A stretch of DNA of 64,000 nt, taken from assembly GCF_001027285.1 (NCBI RefSeq), contig NZ_CP011509.1, positions 4,534,501 through 4,598,500 of the forward strand. The letters run 5' to 3'. This document shows, piece by piece, positions 37,035-44,833 of this stretch; within the stretch, counting starts at the first letter, position 1, and each line of letters opens with the position of its first letter. Both the position numbers and the translations under genes were made by a program. The notes beneath the pieces were generated by a model. It did not search any database and was not told the origin of the DNA. It worked only from the letters and a program-made list of their open reading frames with translations. The stretch comes from Archangium gephyra (GTDB lineage Bacteria; Myxococcota; Myxococcia; Myxococcales; Myxococcaceae).

Positions 37035-37364
37035 GGAAGCGGCCCGCGTCCACGTCCTGCGGGAAGCGGATGAGGCCGGTGACGTACGTCCTTTGAGGGT
37101 GGACGGCGTGACGACTCCCGCGACCTCAGCCGTTGCTGGTCGCCCCAGTCATATGGGTTTCGAGGGTTCAAGACGCTGCCGCCCTCGCGCACTTCGTGCG
37201 GAAGGTGATGTCCATCTACCGACGGCCACGCCGCTGACCCGGAAGACTTCCTCCAGAAAAAGAACAAAGTTCTCCTGATTCAGGCTTTCCCCGTGTTAAC
37301 GGGGTTCCCTGCCCCTGTGTCCGGTCACGATCTGGCCGGTGCCGCGGGCGCACGGGAGGAACAC
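37035..37364. other. Gene-free leader region of the glucanase operon
   Basis: There is no credible gene. Three small inverted repeats are visible: CGCAC-TTC-GTGCG near 37190, AGAAC-AAA-GTTCT (37261-37273), and CCCCGT-GTTA-ACGGGG (37289-37304). The last two sit 60-100 bp before the glucanase start and could be operator sites or leader hairpins. The glucanase ribosome site GGGAGGA is at the right-hand edge. No known riboswitch was recognised. Confidence 0.4.
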
Positions 37365-38633
37365 ATGGCCTGGAAATTGGGGAGTGCGGCGGCGCGCGGC
37401 TGGATGCTGGCGCTTGCCGTTGGAAGCCTGCTGGTGGGTCTGGACGCGGCCGCCGCGCCTGTGGGTCAGACCATCTGGCTCAGGGCGTGCTCGACGCAGC
37501 AGTACGTGTCGGCGGACCAGAACCTGGGGGCCAACGCGCCCCTGGTGGCCAACCGCGCGACGGTGGATGCCTGGGAGCAGTACCAGGTCATCGACGCGGG
37601 CGGCGGCCTCATCGCGCTGCGTGCCAGCGGCTCCGGCCTGTACGTGTCCGCGGACACCAACCTGGGCGGGCAGCTCGTCGCCAGCCGGACCACGCTCCAG
37701 GACTGGGAGCGGTTCGAGTGGGTGGAGCTCGGCAACGGCTCCATCGCCCTGAAGGCCCGGAGCAATGGCTTGTTCGTGTCCGCGGACCTGAACCGGGGAG
37801 CGTCCGCGCCGCTGTACGCCAGCCGCGCGTCCGTGGGCGGGTGCTGGGAGTCGTTCACCTGGGGCGCCGTCGGCGGCGGTGGGGGCGGCTGGGTGCAGAT
37901 CTGGGGTGACGAGTTCGACGGCACCAGTGTCAACCCGTCCAACTGGTACGCCAACACCGGCGTGCACGTGAACAGCGAGCAGCAGCAGTACACGAATTCG
38001 TTCAACAACATCCAGGTGAGCAACGGCACGCTGAAGCTCATCACGCGGCGTGAGTGGAACAACGGCTACCCGTTCACCTCGGGGCGGCTGGAGAGCGCGG
38101 GCCTGCGGGAGTTCAGCCATGGCCGCATCGAGGCGCGCATCAAGATGCCCGTGGGCCCGGGGCTGTGGCCCGCGTTCTGGCTGCTCGGCAACAACATCAA
38201 CCAGGCCGGCTGGCCCGCGTGCGGCGAGCTCGACATCCTGGAGAACGTCGGCTACTCGAACTGGACCTCCGGCGCGCTGCATGGCCCGGGCTACTCGGGC
38301 AACACGCCCATCTTCCACCAGTTCTATCCGAGCTCCCCCGTCAGCGACTGGCACGTGTACCGCACCGAGTTCTCCAGCTCGGACATCAAGTGGTACATCG
38401 ACGGCGCCCTGATGAAGACGGTGACGCGCGCCGAGGTCGAGCGGTACGGGCCCTGGGCATACGACAAGCCCTTCTTCATCATCCTGAACCTGGCCGTCGG
38501 CGGTGTGATGCCGCATGGCTACAACGGCGCGACGACGCCCTACTACGGCGTGCCGCAGTCCACGGCCGACCTCATCGGCCGGACGCCGCAGCAGATGGAA
38601 GTCGACTGGGTGCGTGCCTACCAGTGGCGATGA
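37365..38633 (+). CDS. Secreted GH16 endo-beta-glucanase (laminarinase-like) with fascin-like N-terminal domain
   Basis: 422 aa. GGGAGGA precedes ATG 37365. The signal peptide (~1-31) ends at DAAAAPVG. Residues ~35-170 are three fascin/beta-trefoil-like repeats (QYVSADQNLGANAPLVANRATVDAWEQYQV, GLYVSADTNLGG, GLFVSADLNRGASAPL). Residues ~180-422 are the GH16 domain with catalytic GELDILE (Glu288, Asp290, Glu293). GH16 enzymes of this type cut beta-1,3 or mixed beta-1,3/1,4 glucans such as fungal wall glucan or laminarin. Myxobacteria feed on fungi and yeast, so this is probably predatory. The next gene begins 29 bp downstream and is likely co-expressed. Confidence 0.92.
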   Translation: MAWKLGSAAARGWMLALAVGSLLVGLDAAAAPVGQTIWLRACSTQQYVSADQNLGANAPLVANRATVDAWEQYQVIDAGGGLIALRASGSGLYVSADTNLGGQLVASRTTLQDWERFEWVELGNGSIALKARSNGLFVSADLNRGASAPLYASRASVGGCWESFTWGAVGGGGGGWVQIWGDEFDGTSVNPSNWYANTGVHVNSEQQQYTNSFNNIQVSNGTLKLITRREWNNGYPFTSGRLESAGLREFSHGRIEARIKMPVGPGLWPAFWLLGNNINQAGWPACGELDILENVGYSNWTSGALHGPGYSGNTPIFHQFYPSSPVSDWHVYRTEFSSSDIKWYIDGALMKTVTRAEVERYGPWAYDKPFFIILNLAVGGVMPHGYNGATTPYYGVPQSTADLIGRTPQQMEVDWVRAYQWR

Positions 38634-38662
38634 CCGGTTCCCGAGCACTGATAGGAGATTCC

Positions 38663-40225
38663 ATGTCTCGCGAGGTCTCGCTGACACTTCGTCCCCTGGC
38701 GCTGTCCTTCGTCCTGTCCCTGCTGTCCGCTCCGGCGTGGGCGCAGAGCGCGCCCGCCACCTGGACCGAGCACTGGTTCGAGCACAACCAGACCGTCTCT
38801 CGCGTCTACCAGGACCCTGATGTGGCGGTGTACTTCGATTCGGCGGTGAGCCGGTCCATCACCTGGCCCAACACCTTCGTGGGCGACGTGTGGCGCTACA
38901 CGCGCCGCACCTACGGGCACTTCGGTACGGACGCGCAGCTCTACGCCATCTTCCACACGGCCAAATACAGCGGTGGCCACCCGTCCACGTACTTCGACGG
39001 CAGCCACGACTACCGCAACGTCATCGACGTGGGCTCCAGCTCCACCACGGCGTGGACGAGCGGCACCGGCAACGACCTGGACATCGTCACCCACGAGGTG
39101 GGCCACATCGTGGAGTTGGGCAGCAAGGGCGTGCACAACTCGCCTGCCTTTGGCCTGTGGGGCGACAGCAAGTGGGCGGAGATCTACATCTACGACGTCT
39201 ACCTGGGCCTGGGCCGCACGAGCGACGCCAACCGCTGGTACAACCTCATGGTGAATGGCACGGATGGCTTTCCCCGCGCCAACACGCACTGGTTCCGCGA
39301 TTGGTTCCATCCCATCTACAAGAACCATGGCGGCGCCCAGGTGCTCAACCGCTACTTCGTGCTGCTCGCCCAGTACCTGCCCAAGAACGGCAGCGACTAC
39401 GCGCGCAACCTGAACTGGGGTGAGTTCATCCACTTCTGGAGCGGCGCCGCGGGCGTCAACCTCAAGACGCTGGCCACGTCCGCCTTCGGCTGGCCCACCG
39501 AGTGGGAGACGCAGTTCGTCCAGGCTCAGCGGGACTTCCCCTTCACGTACGCCAACCCCGGCCCCAGCGCCGTGGCTGTCTTCCAGGACATCAACCACGG
39601 TGGCTACGCCGCCGCCCTGCCGGTGGGCCGCTACTCCCTGGCCGCGCTCAACGCCTGGGGCGTGCGCAACGACGACATCACCTCCGTGCGCGTTGCCAAC
39701 GGCTACAAGGTCACCTTCTACGCGGACGACAACTTCGCTGGCGCCACCCTCACCAAGACGGCCGACGACGCCTCGCTCGTGGACGACGGGTGGAACGACG
39801 TGGCGTCCTCGCTCGTGGTGAGCGCGGCGAGCACCTCGACGCCCTCCACGCTCGTGCAGGCCGAGGCCTACAGTTCCATGTCTGGTGTCGCCACCGAGGC
39901 CACCACCGACACGGACGGAGGCTCCAACGTGGGCTTCATCGAGGCGGGGGACTGGATGGCCTACAACGGCATCAATTTCCCGGCCACCGGCTCGTACAGG
40001 ATCGAGTACCGCGTCGCCAGCCTGTCCGGGGGCGGCAGGCTGTCGTTGGATCTCAACGCGGGCGCCACGGTGCTCGGCACGGTGGACCTTCCGGCCACCG
40101 GCGGCTGGCAGAGCTGGACCACCGTCTCGCATACCGTCAACGTGACGGCGGGCACCTACAACGTGGGCATCTACGCCCAGGCGGGCGGCTGGAACTTCAA
40201 CTGGTTCCGCATCACCCGGCTCTAA
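38663..40225 (+). CDS. Secreted zinc metallopeptidase-like protein with beta/gamma-crystallin and CBM6 domains
   Basis: 520 aa. AGGAG sits five bases before ATG 38663. The signal peptide is ~1-27 (LALSFVLSLLSAPAWAQ). Residues ~30-300 hold THEVGHIVE (HEVGH 144-148), a zinc-peptidase signature, and WAEIYIYD further on as a possible third-ligand region; the family is not recognised. Residues ~305-390 look like a beta/gamma-crystallin domain (VAVFQDINHGGYAAALPVG), and ~397-520 are a CBM6 module (VQAEAYSSMSGV...GGWNFNWFRITRL). The carbohydrate module and the GH16 partner suggest a wall-targeted mannoprotein- or peptidoglycan-attacking protease. The stop codon lies within the first bases of repeat copy B. 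Confidence 0.82.
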   Translation: MSREVSLTLRPLALSFVLSLLSAPAWAQSAPATWTEHWFEHNQTVSRVYQDPDVAVYFDSAVSRSITWPNTFVGDVWRYTRRTYGHFGTDAQLYAIFHTAKYSGGHPSTYFDGSHDYRNVIDVGSSSTTAWTSGTGNDLDIVTHEVGHIVELGSKGVHNSPAFGLWGDSKWAEIYIYDVYLGLGRTSDANRWYNLMVNGTDGFPRANTHWFRDWFHPIYKNHGGAQVLNRYFVLLAQYLPKNGSDYARNLNWGEFIHFWSGAAGVNLKTLATSAFGWPTEWETQFVQAQRDFPFTYANPGPSAVAVFQDINHGGYAAALPVGRYSLAALNAWGVRNDDITSVRVANGYKVTFYADDNFAGATLTKTADDASLVDDGWNDVASSLVVSAASTSTPSTLVQAEAYSSMSGVATEATTDTDGGSNVGFIEAGDWMAYNGINFPATGSYRIEYRVASLSGGGRLSLDLNAGATVLGTVDLPATGGWQSWTTVSHTVNVTAGTYNVGIYAQAGGWNFNWFRITRL

Positions 40226-40391
40226 GCCATCGGAACAAAGTCCTTTCAGGGGTGAGGGAGTCCGCCTCCCGGGCGCGCTCTTCACGAAGTTGTCCAACTG
40301 TTGGACAAGTTTGGCGAGACCGTGCCCGGAGGGGTCCCTCCTGCTTTCGAGCTGAGGGCAGACCCCTGAACGGACTTGATTCGACTGGCTT
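40224..40391 (+). repeat. Intergenic inverted-repeat element, copy B (best preserved)
   Basis: 168 bp. The left arm (40224-40253) and right arm (40362-40391) are inverted repeats with 24 of 30 positions matching, beginning AAGCCA and ending TGGCTT; the inner 16 bases match at 15 positions. The centre carries TTGTCCAACTGTTGGACAA (40290-40308). It begins inside the TAA stop of the metallopeptidase gene and ends 25 bp before the stop of the convergent cyclase gene, so it may double as a bidirectional terminator. Homologous to copies A and C. Confidence 0.85.
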
Positions 40392-40415
40392 GGCGGGCTT
40401 CACGCCGCGGGGGTT

Positions 40416-41732
40416 TCACGGGCTCCGCTCATCCTCGATGCCGGGCAGGCAGTAGCAGTGCACCGGCTCGGGGATGCCCTTGAGCTCCAGCGCGCCCATT
40501 TCCCGTGCGTCTCCGGGCCTGGGCGCGAGCTGCTGGAAGACGGGCTCGGACACCAGGATGTCTCCCTGCTGGCAGCGCTGCTCGAGCCGCGCCGCGATGT
40601 TCACCCCGCGCCCCAGCACCGTGTACTCGCTGCGCAGCCGCCCACCGAAGGCACCCACCGCCACTGGATCCTGGTGGATGCCCACGCGCAGCCGAAGCCC
40701 CTGTCCCCGCGAGCCCGGCCAGACGAGCTCGCGCGCCGCCCGGTGCCAGTCTCGCGCCATCGCCACCGCGCGCCGGGCCTGCTCCTCGGACGTCATCGTG
40801 TCCGGCGCGCCCACCAGCGCCATCACCGCGTCTCCGATGAACTTGTCGAGCGTCGCCCCGTGCTCGAACGCCACCCCCGCCATCACGTCATAGAAGCGCC
40901 CCACCAGCCGGGCGAGCTCCTCGGGCGGGAGGCCGTCGGACAGCGGGGTGAACGAGACGATGTCCGCGAACACCACCGTCACCACGCGCCGCTCCGGAGG
41001 GCCGTCCAACGGGTGCTCCCCGGACAGCACCCGGTCCACGTAGCTCGGCGGCAGGTGCCGGTGGAGCACCTCCTCCACGGCGAAGCGGTGCACGCGCTCC
41101 AGCTCGCAACGCCCGGCGAACTCGCGGATGCGCAGCCGCCGGTTGATGTGGTGCGCCACCAGCGTGACGACGCACAGGAAGACCAGGTAGGTGAGCACCA
41201 CGTCCAGGCCGGTGTAGTCCACCGGCCCCTCGCTCTTCCACAGGCCGCACACGACGACCCACGCCACCAGGCTGCCGCCGAGCGTCGCCGCCGCCTCGGC
41301 CAGCGTGAGCGAGAAGATGCCGGGCAGCATGGCGATGAGCACCGCCATGGCCAGCACGTGCTGAGACTGGTAGCGCCCCATCTCCGCCGCGGGCGTGGCG
41401 CTGTAGGCGGCCACCGCGATCCCGGTGATGGCCGTGGCCCACCCCATCACCCGCCGGCCTGGCTTGCGCCTCGCCAGCAGGTACATGCCCGCCAGCAGCG
41501 CCAGCACCCAGCCCGTCACGTGCATCGCCGAGGGGAAGTTGGGCGAGAAGAACGGTGCCACCTCGGTGAGGCCGATGAGGACGAAGGTGATGGGCGCGAA
41601 CAGCCGCCAGCGCCGGCACAGCACCTCGTGCTCCCGCTCGATGAAGCGCGCGAGCTCCTCGGGACTCAGGGTGCCAGGGGCCGTGCTCCGCTGGGGGAGC
41701 CGGAGGCCTGAGGGCTGCGCGGTGTCATCCAT
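40416..41732 (-). CDS. Membrane-bound class III adenylate/guanylate cyclase
   Basis: 438 aa. Six membrane helices occupy ~45-200 (for example APITFVLIGLTEVAPFF, VLAMAVLIAMLPGIFSL, VVLTYLVFLCVVTLVAHH). The catalytic domain ~250-430 keeps the two metal Asp residues (VVFADIVSFTPLSD and FIGDAVMALVGAP) and the transition-state region VLGRGVNIAARLEQ. It should make cAMP (or cGMP) in response to a membrane signal. The start is ATG 41732; an ATG four bases later on the plus-strand map is out of frame. Monocistronic, converging on repeat copy B. Confidence 0.9.
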   Translation of the reverse strand: MDDTAQPSGLRLPQRSTAPGTLSPEELARFIEREHEVLCRRWRLFAPITFVLIGLTEVAPFFSPNFPSAMHVTGWVLALLAGMYLLARRKPGRRVMGWATAITGIAVAAYSATPAAEMGRYQSQHVLAMAVLIAMLPGIFSLTLAEAAATLGGSLVAWVVVCGLWKSEGPVDYTGLDVVLTYLVFLCVVTLVAHHINRRLRIREFAGRCELERVHRFAVEEVLHRHLPPSYVDRVLSGEHPLDGPPERRVVTVVFADIVSFTPLSDGLPPEELARLVGRFYDVMAGVAFEHGATLDKFIGDAVMALVGAPDTMTSEEQARRAVAMARDWHRAARELVWPGSRGQGLRLRVGIHQDPVAVGAFGGRLRSEYTVLGRGVNIAARLEQRCQQGDILVSEPVFQQLAPRPGDAREMGALELKGIPEPVHCYCLPGIEDERSP

Positions 41733-41865
41733 GTCCGGAGTGTGGCGGACATCGCGGCTGGAACTCCACCCCCTGGCCGAGCAAACACGAAGAGCCGGCG
41801 GGCCCGTGGGGCTCTCGCCGGCTCTCGTGCTTCAGGCCCTTGGGGGCCTGGTACTCCTTCGCGGC

Positions 41866-42372
41866 CTACTTCGCGGAGCACATCATCATGGGCATGCCGT
41901 TGCACATCATCATCATCGGCATTCCCATGGCCATCATGGAGTTCATCGCGTCACAGCACTCCTTCATCATCTCCATCTGGCCGGCCTCCATGGGCATCAT
42001 CCGGCACATCATGCCGTCCTTGCCCATCTCACAGGTCATCCGGGCCATCATCGGCATGCGCATCATCATGGGCATCATCATCGGCATGCCGCCCATCATC
42101 GGGTTCATGCCCATCATGCCGCCCATCATCGGGTTCATGCCCATCATCGGCATCTGATTCATGCCCATCATCGGCATCATCCCGCCCATCATCGGCATGG
42201 GCATGGGCATCATGCCGCCCATCATCGGGTTCATGCCCATCATCGGCATCTGGTTCATGCCCATCATGCCGCCCATCATCGGGTTCATGCCCATCATCGG
42301 CATCTGGTTCATGCCCATCATGGGGTTCATTCCGGACTGCATCGGCATCGGCATCTGGGAGGCAGGCGTCAT
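41866..42372 (-). CDS. Methionine-rich protein (46% Met)
   Basis: 168 aa, of which 78 are Met. ATG 42372 has GAGGA six bases upstream, supporting this strand. Residues 1-105 are near-perfect repeats of MGMNPMMGGMM and NQMPMMGMNPMM. The C-terminal 60 residues are less repetitive and contain six Cys (TCEMGKDGMMCRMMPMEAG, KECCDAMNSMM, MMCNGMPMMMCSAK). No signal peptide, so it is probably cytosolic. Met-rich stretches in other proteins bind Cu(I)/Ag(I) or act as oxidant sinks, so a metal-binding or methionine-sulfoxide buffer role is the best guess. No known family. It is divergent from the ECF sigma/kinase pair. Confidence 0.72.
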   Translation of the reverse strand: MTPASQMPMPMQSGMNPMMGMNQMPMMGMNPMMGGMMGMNQMPMMGMNPMMGGMMPMPMPMMGGMMPMMGMNQMPMMGMNPMMGGMMGMNPMMGGMPMMMPMMMRMPMMARMTCEMGKDGMMCRMMPMEAGQMEMMKECCDAMNSMMAMGMPMMMMCNGMPMMMCSAK

Positions 42373-42602
42373 GGTTCGTCCTCGTGCGGGTGTGACTGGG
42401 AGTACGGCTTCGGGGCCGGGAAACTAGAGAGCGGAGTCACCTCGGACAACGCGGTGCGGACTTTTCCTCCAGTGAAACGGAGGCGCTGCTCCAGGCGGCG
42501 GAGGAAGCGTGTCCGGCAACGAGCAGAGCCCGGCGCGGATGTGCACTCCCGGTCAGCTCCCCCCCCGAGATGGCCGCCCCGGAAGTGCGCTAGAACGGGC
42601 CC

Positions 42603-43325
42603 ATGAGCGCAGATCCGCGAGAGGAAGGGCCGGGCTCCTTCCCACCCACGCGCTGGACCCTCATCCGGTCGGCACGGGCCTCGCCGGAGGCCCGCCGCGT
42701 GGCGCTCGAGTCCCTGCTGCGCACCTACTGGCGGCCGCTCTACGTCTTCATGCGCCGCCAGGGGCTGGACGCCGAGCCCGCGCGCGACGCCGTGCAGGAT
42801 CTGCTCGTGCGGCTGCTGGAGCACGACTTCCTGGAGCGGCTGAGCCCCGAGAAGGGGCGGCTGCGGGGCTACCTGCTGACGGCGGCGCGCAACCACCTCG
42901 TGCACCGTCACGAGCGGGAGAGCGCCGCCCGGCGCGGAGGGGGCGTGGTGCCCCTGCCGCTGGACTTCGAGCTGGCCGAGCGCATCGCCTCGGAGGATGC
43001 GCGGGGCCCGGACGAGGCCTTCGAGCGGGAGTGGGCGGCGAGCGTCATGGAGCGGGCGCTGGGGCGGCTGAAGGAGGAGTTCGACAGTGGGGCGCGCAAG
43101 GGCCCCTTCGCCCTGGTGCTCCAGTTCTTCCGTCCTGGCGAGCCGCCGAGCTACCGGGAGGCGGCGGAGGCACACGGCATGTCGCTGCCGCAGCTCAAGA
43201 CGTTCCTGCATCGGGCGCGGGTGCGCTACCGCGAGCTGGTGCGCGAGGAGGTCTCGGACACGGTGGGGGGGCCCGAGGAGGCGGAGGCCGAGCTGGCCGA
43301 GCTGCTCCGGGTGCTGAAGCGATGA
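42603..43325 (+). CDS. ECF-type RNA polymerase sigma factor
   Basis: 240 aa. Sigma region 2 is at ~30-100 (ESLLRTYWRPLYVFMRRQGLDAEPARDAVQDLLVRLLEHDFLERLSPEKGRLRGYLLTAARNHL). Region 4 is at ~160-215 (YREAAEAHGMSLPQLKTFLHRARVRYRELV). There is no anti-sigma gene. Instead the stop overlaps the ATG of a Ser/Thr kinase (ATGA at 43322-43325), as in ECF groups controlled by phosphorylation. The target promoters are not known. The gap 42373-42602 upstream shows no other gene. Confidence 0.88.
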   Translation: MSADPREEGPGSFPPTRWTLIRSARASPEARRVALESLLRTYWRPLYVFMRRQGLDAEPARDAVQDLLVRLLEHDFLERLSPEKGRLRGYLLTAARNHLVHRHERESAARRGGGVVPLPLDFELAERIASEDARGPDEAFEREWAASVMERALGRLKEEFDSGARKGPFALVLQFFRPGEPPSYREAAEAHGMSLPQLKTFLHRARVRYRELVREEVSDTVGGPEEAEAELAELLRVLKR

Positions 43326-44782
43326 GCGCCGAGGCGAGGAGTGTCCGCTGTCCACGCTGTGGCACGCCCGGGGTGGGTGGACGCCTGGCGGTGTGTCCGG
43401 GCTGTCTGCTGGACGAGGACGTGGAGGATCCGGGGCGGATCGGCTCGCTGGAGCTGGAGGAGGAGATCGGCCGGGGAGGAATGGGCCGGGTCTTCCGGGC
43501 GCGCCATGTGCGGTTGGATCGGCCGGTGGCGGTGAAGTTCCTCGCGGGGGAGGGGGCCTCCAGCGCCGAGGCACAGGCCCGGTTCGCCCGGGAGGCGCGA
43601 GCGCTGGCGTTGTTGGACCATCCGAACATCGTCCGGGTGCACGACTTCGGTGACGAGGAGGGCGAGCGCTTCCTGGTGATGGAGCTGGTGGAGGGCCGTT
43701 CCCTGGCGGAGCTGCTGCCCATGGCTCCAGCGGAGGCGGTGCGGGTGGTGCTCCAGGTGTGCGACGCGCTGGCCTATGCGCACGAGCGCGGCGTGGTGCA
43801 CCGGGACATCAAGCCGGCGAACGTGCTGGTGGCGGACGATGGCCCGGTGAAGGTGACGGACTTCGGGATTGCCCGCATCGTGCGCCAGGAGGGGCCGCGC
43901 GACACGCTCACCGCCGCGCACGCCGTGGTGGGCACGCCCGAGTACATGGCTCCCGAGGCGCTCGCCGGAGCGCCGCCGGATCCGCGCATGGACGTGTACG
44001 CGGTGGGCGTGCTGCTGCACGAGCTGGTGACGGGCCGGCCCCCGGTGGCGGGGGCGCCCACGCTGACGGGGGCACTGGGGGCGGTGGTGCGGCGGGCGGT
44101 GGCGCTCGAGCCCTCGCGGCGTTACGCGAGCGCACGGGCGCTGGGCTTGGATTTGAGGCGGCTCGCGGATGGGGCGGAGGAGGCGGCACTGCCTCCGGAC
44201 GAGGCCATCTGGCTGCGCGCGGTGGCGGTGCTGCAGGCGGTGGCGAGCGCGCTGGTGCTCTGGGCGCTGGTGGTGTCGGTGACGCCGCGGGTGGTGGCGC
44301 CGCACGAGTTGGATCCGCTCACCATGCAGCCGGCGGCGCGGCTGGCGGATGGCCGGTGGGTGACGCGGGCACGGTTCGAGACGGGCCCCATTCTGGGGGC
44401 GGTGGCGGGGCTCGCGGTGGCGCTGGCGGCGTATGGACTGCTGCGCAGACACTGGCGCCACGAGGGCCTGGACGCGCCCGCGCCGGAGGTGCCGCTGCGC
44501 GAGGGCCGGAGCTTCCTGGGCGTGGCGTCGGCCTGCTCGGGCTTGTTCGCCCTGCGGGGCGTGCTGGAGTGGGGCGCGGGCATCTCCATGCCGCCCTTCA
44601 TGCCGTTGGTGGGGGGGCTGCTGGAGCTGTCGGCGCTCTACCTGCTGTGCGTCTCCATCCTGGAGGCCTGGAGGCGACAGCGCCCGCTCTCCCGCGAGCC
44701 GATGCTGTGGGCGGGGCTGGTGCTGATGCTGACACCGCCGGTGCTCGAGTTCGGCATGTATCTGTGGCGCTGGCAGCCCTGA
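43322..44782 (+). CDS. Ser/Thr protein kinase with zinc ribbon and membrane helices
   Basis: 486 aa from ATG 43322. N-terminal zinc ribbon CPRCGTP...CPGC (residues 9-28). Kinase ~40-300: IGRGGMGRVFRA, AVKFL, HRDIKPANVLV, TDFGIAR, TPEYMAPEAL. The C-terminal part holds about five membrane helices (~308-328, ~362-382, ~405-425, ~430-455, ~465-482). Coupled translation with the sigma factor argues that this kinase controls that sigma factor, as shown for ECF/kinase pairs in Vibrio and inferred in planctomycetes and myxobacteria. Confidence 0.88.
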   Translation: MSAEARSVRCPRCGTPGVGGRLAVCPGCLLDEDVEDPGRIGSLELEEEIGRGGMGRVFRARHVRLDRPVAVKFLAGEGASSAEAQARFAREARALALLDHPNIVRVHDFGDEEGERFLVMELVEGRSLAELLPMAPAEAVRVVLQVCDALAYAHERGVVHRDIKPANVLVADDGPVKVTDFGIARIVRQEGPRDTLTAAHAVVGTPEYMAPEALAGAPPDPRMDVYAVGVLLHELVTGRPPVAGAPTLTGALGAVVRRAVALEPSRRYASARALGLDLRRLADGAEEAALPPDEAIWLRAVAVLQAVASALVLWALVVSVTPRVVAPHELDPLTMQPAARLADGRWVTRARFETGPILGAVAGLAVALAAYGLLRRHWRHEGLDAPAPEVPLREGRSFLGVASACSGLFALRGVLEWGAGISMPPFMPLVGGLLELSALYLLCVSILEAWRRQRPLSREPMLWAGLVLMLTPPVLEFGMYLWRWQP

Positions 44783-44833
44783 GGGCTCGGACGTGCGACG
44801 GTTCCGGTGGCCTCCGCTCAGAGGGCAGCCTCG

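Noticed and set aside
37035-37364. A c-di-GMP or other known riboswitch before the glucanase
   Set aside because: Only short unrelated hairpins are seen; no conserved riboswitch core was found.
41840-42427. Plus-strand frames rich in Ile/Pro/Met or Ser/Pro through the Met-rich gene
   Set aside because: They are complements of the ATG-rich repeats. Only the minus-strand frame has a ribosome site and a Cys-patterned C-terminus.
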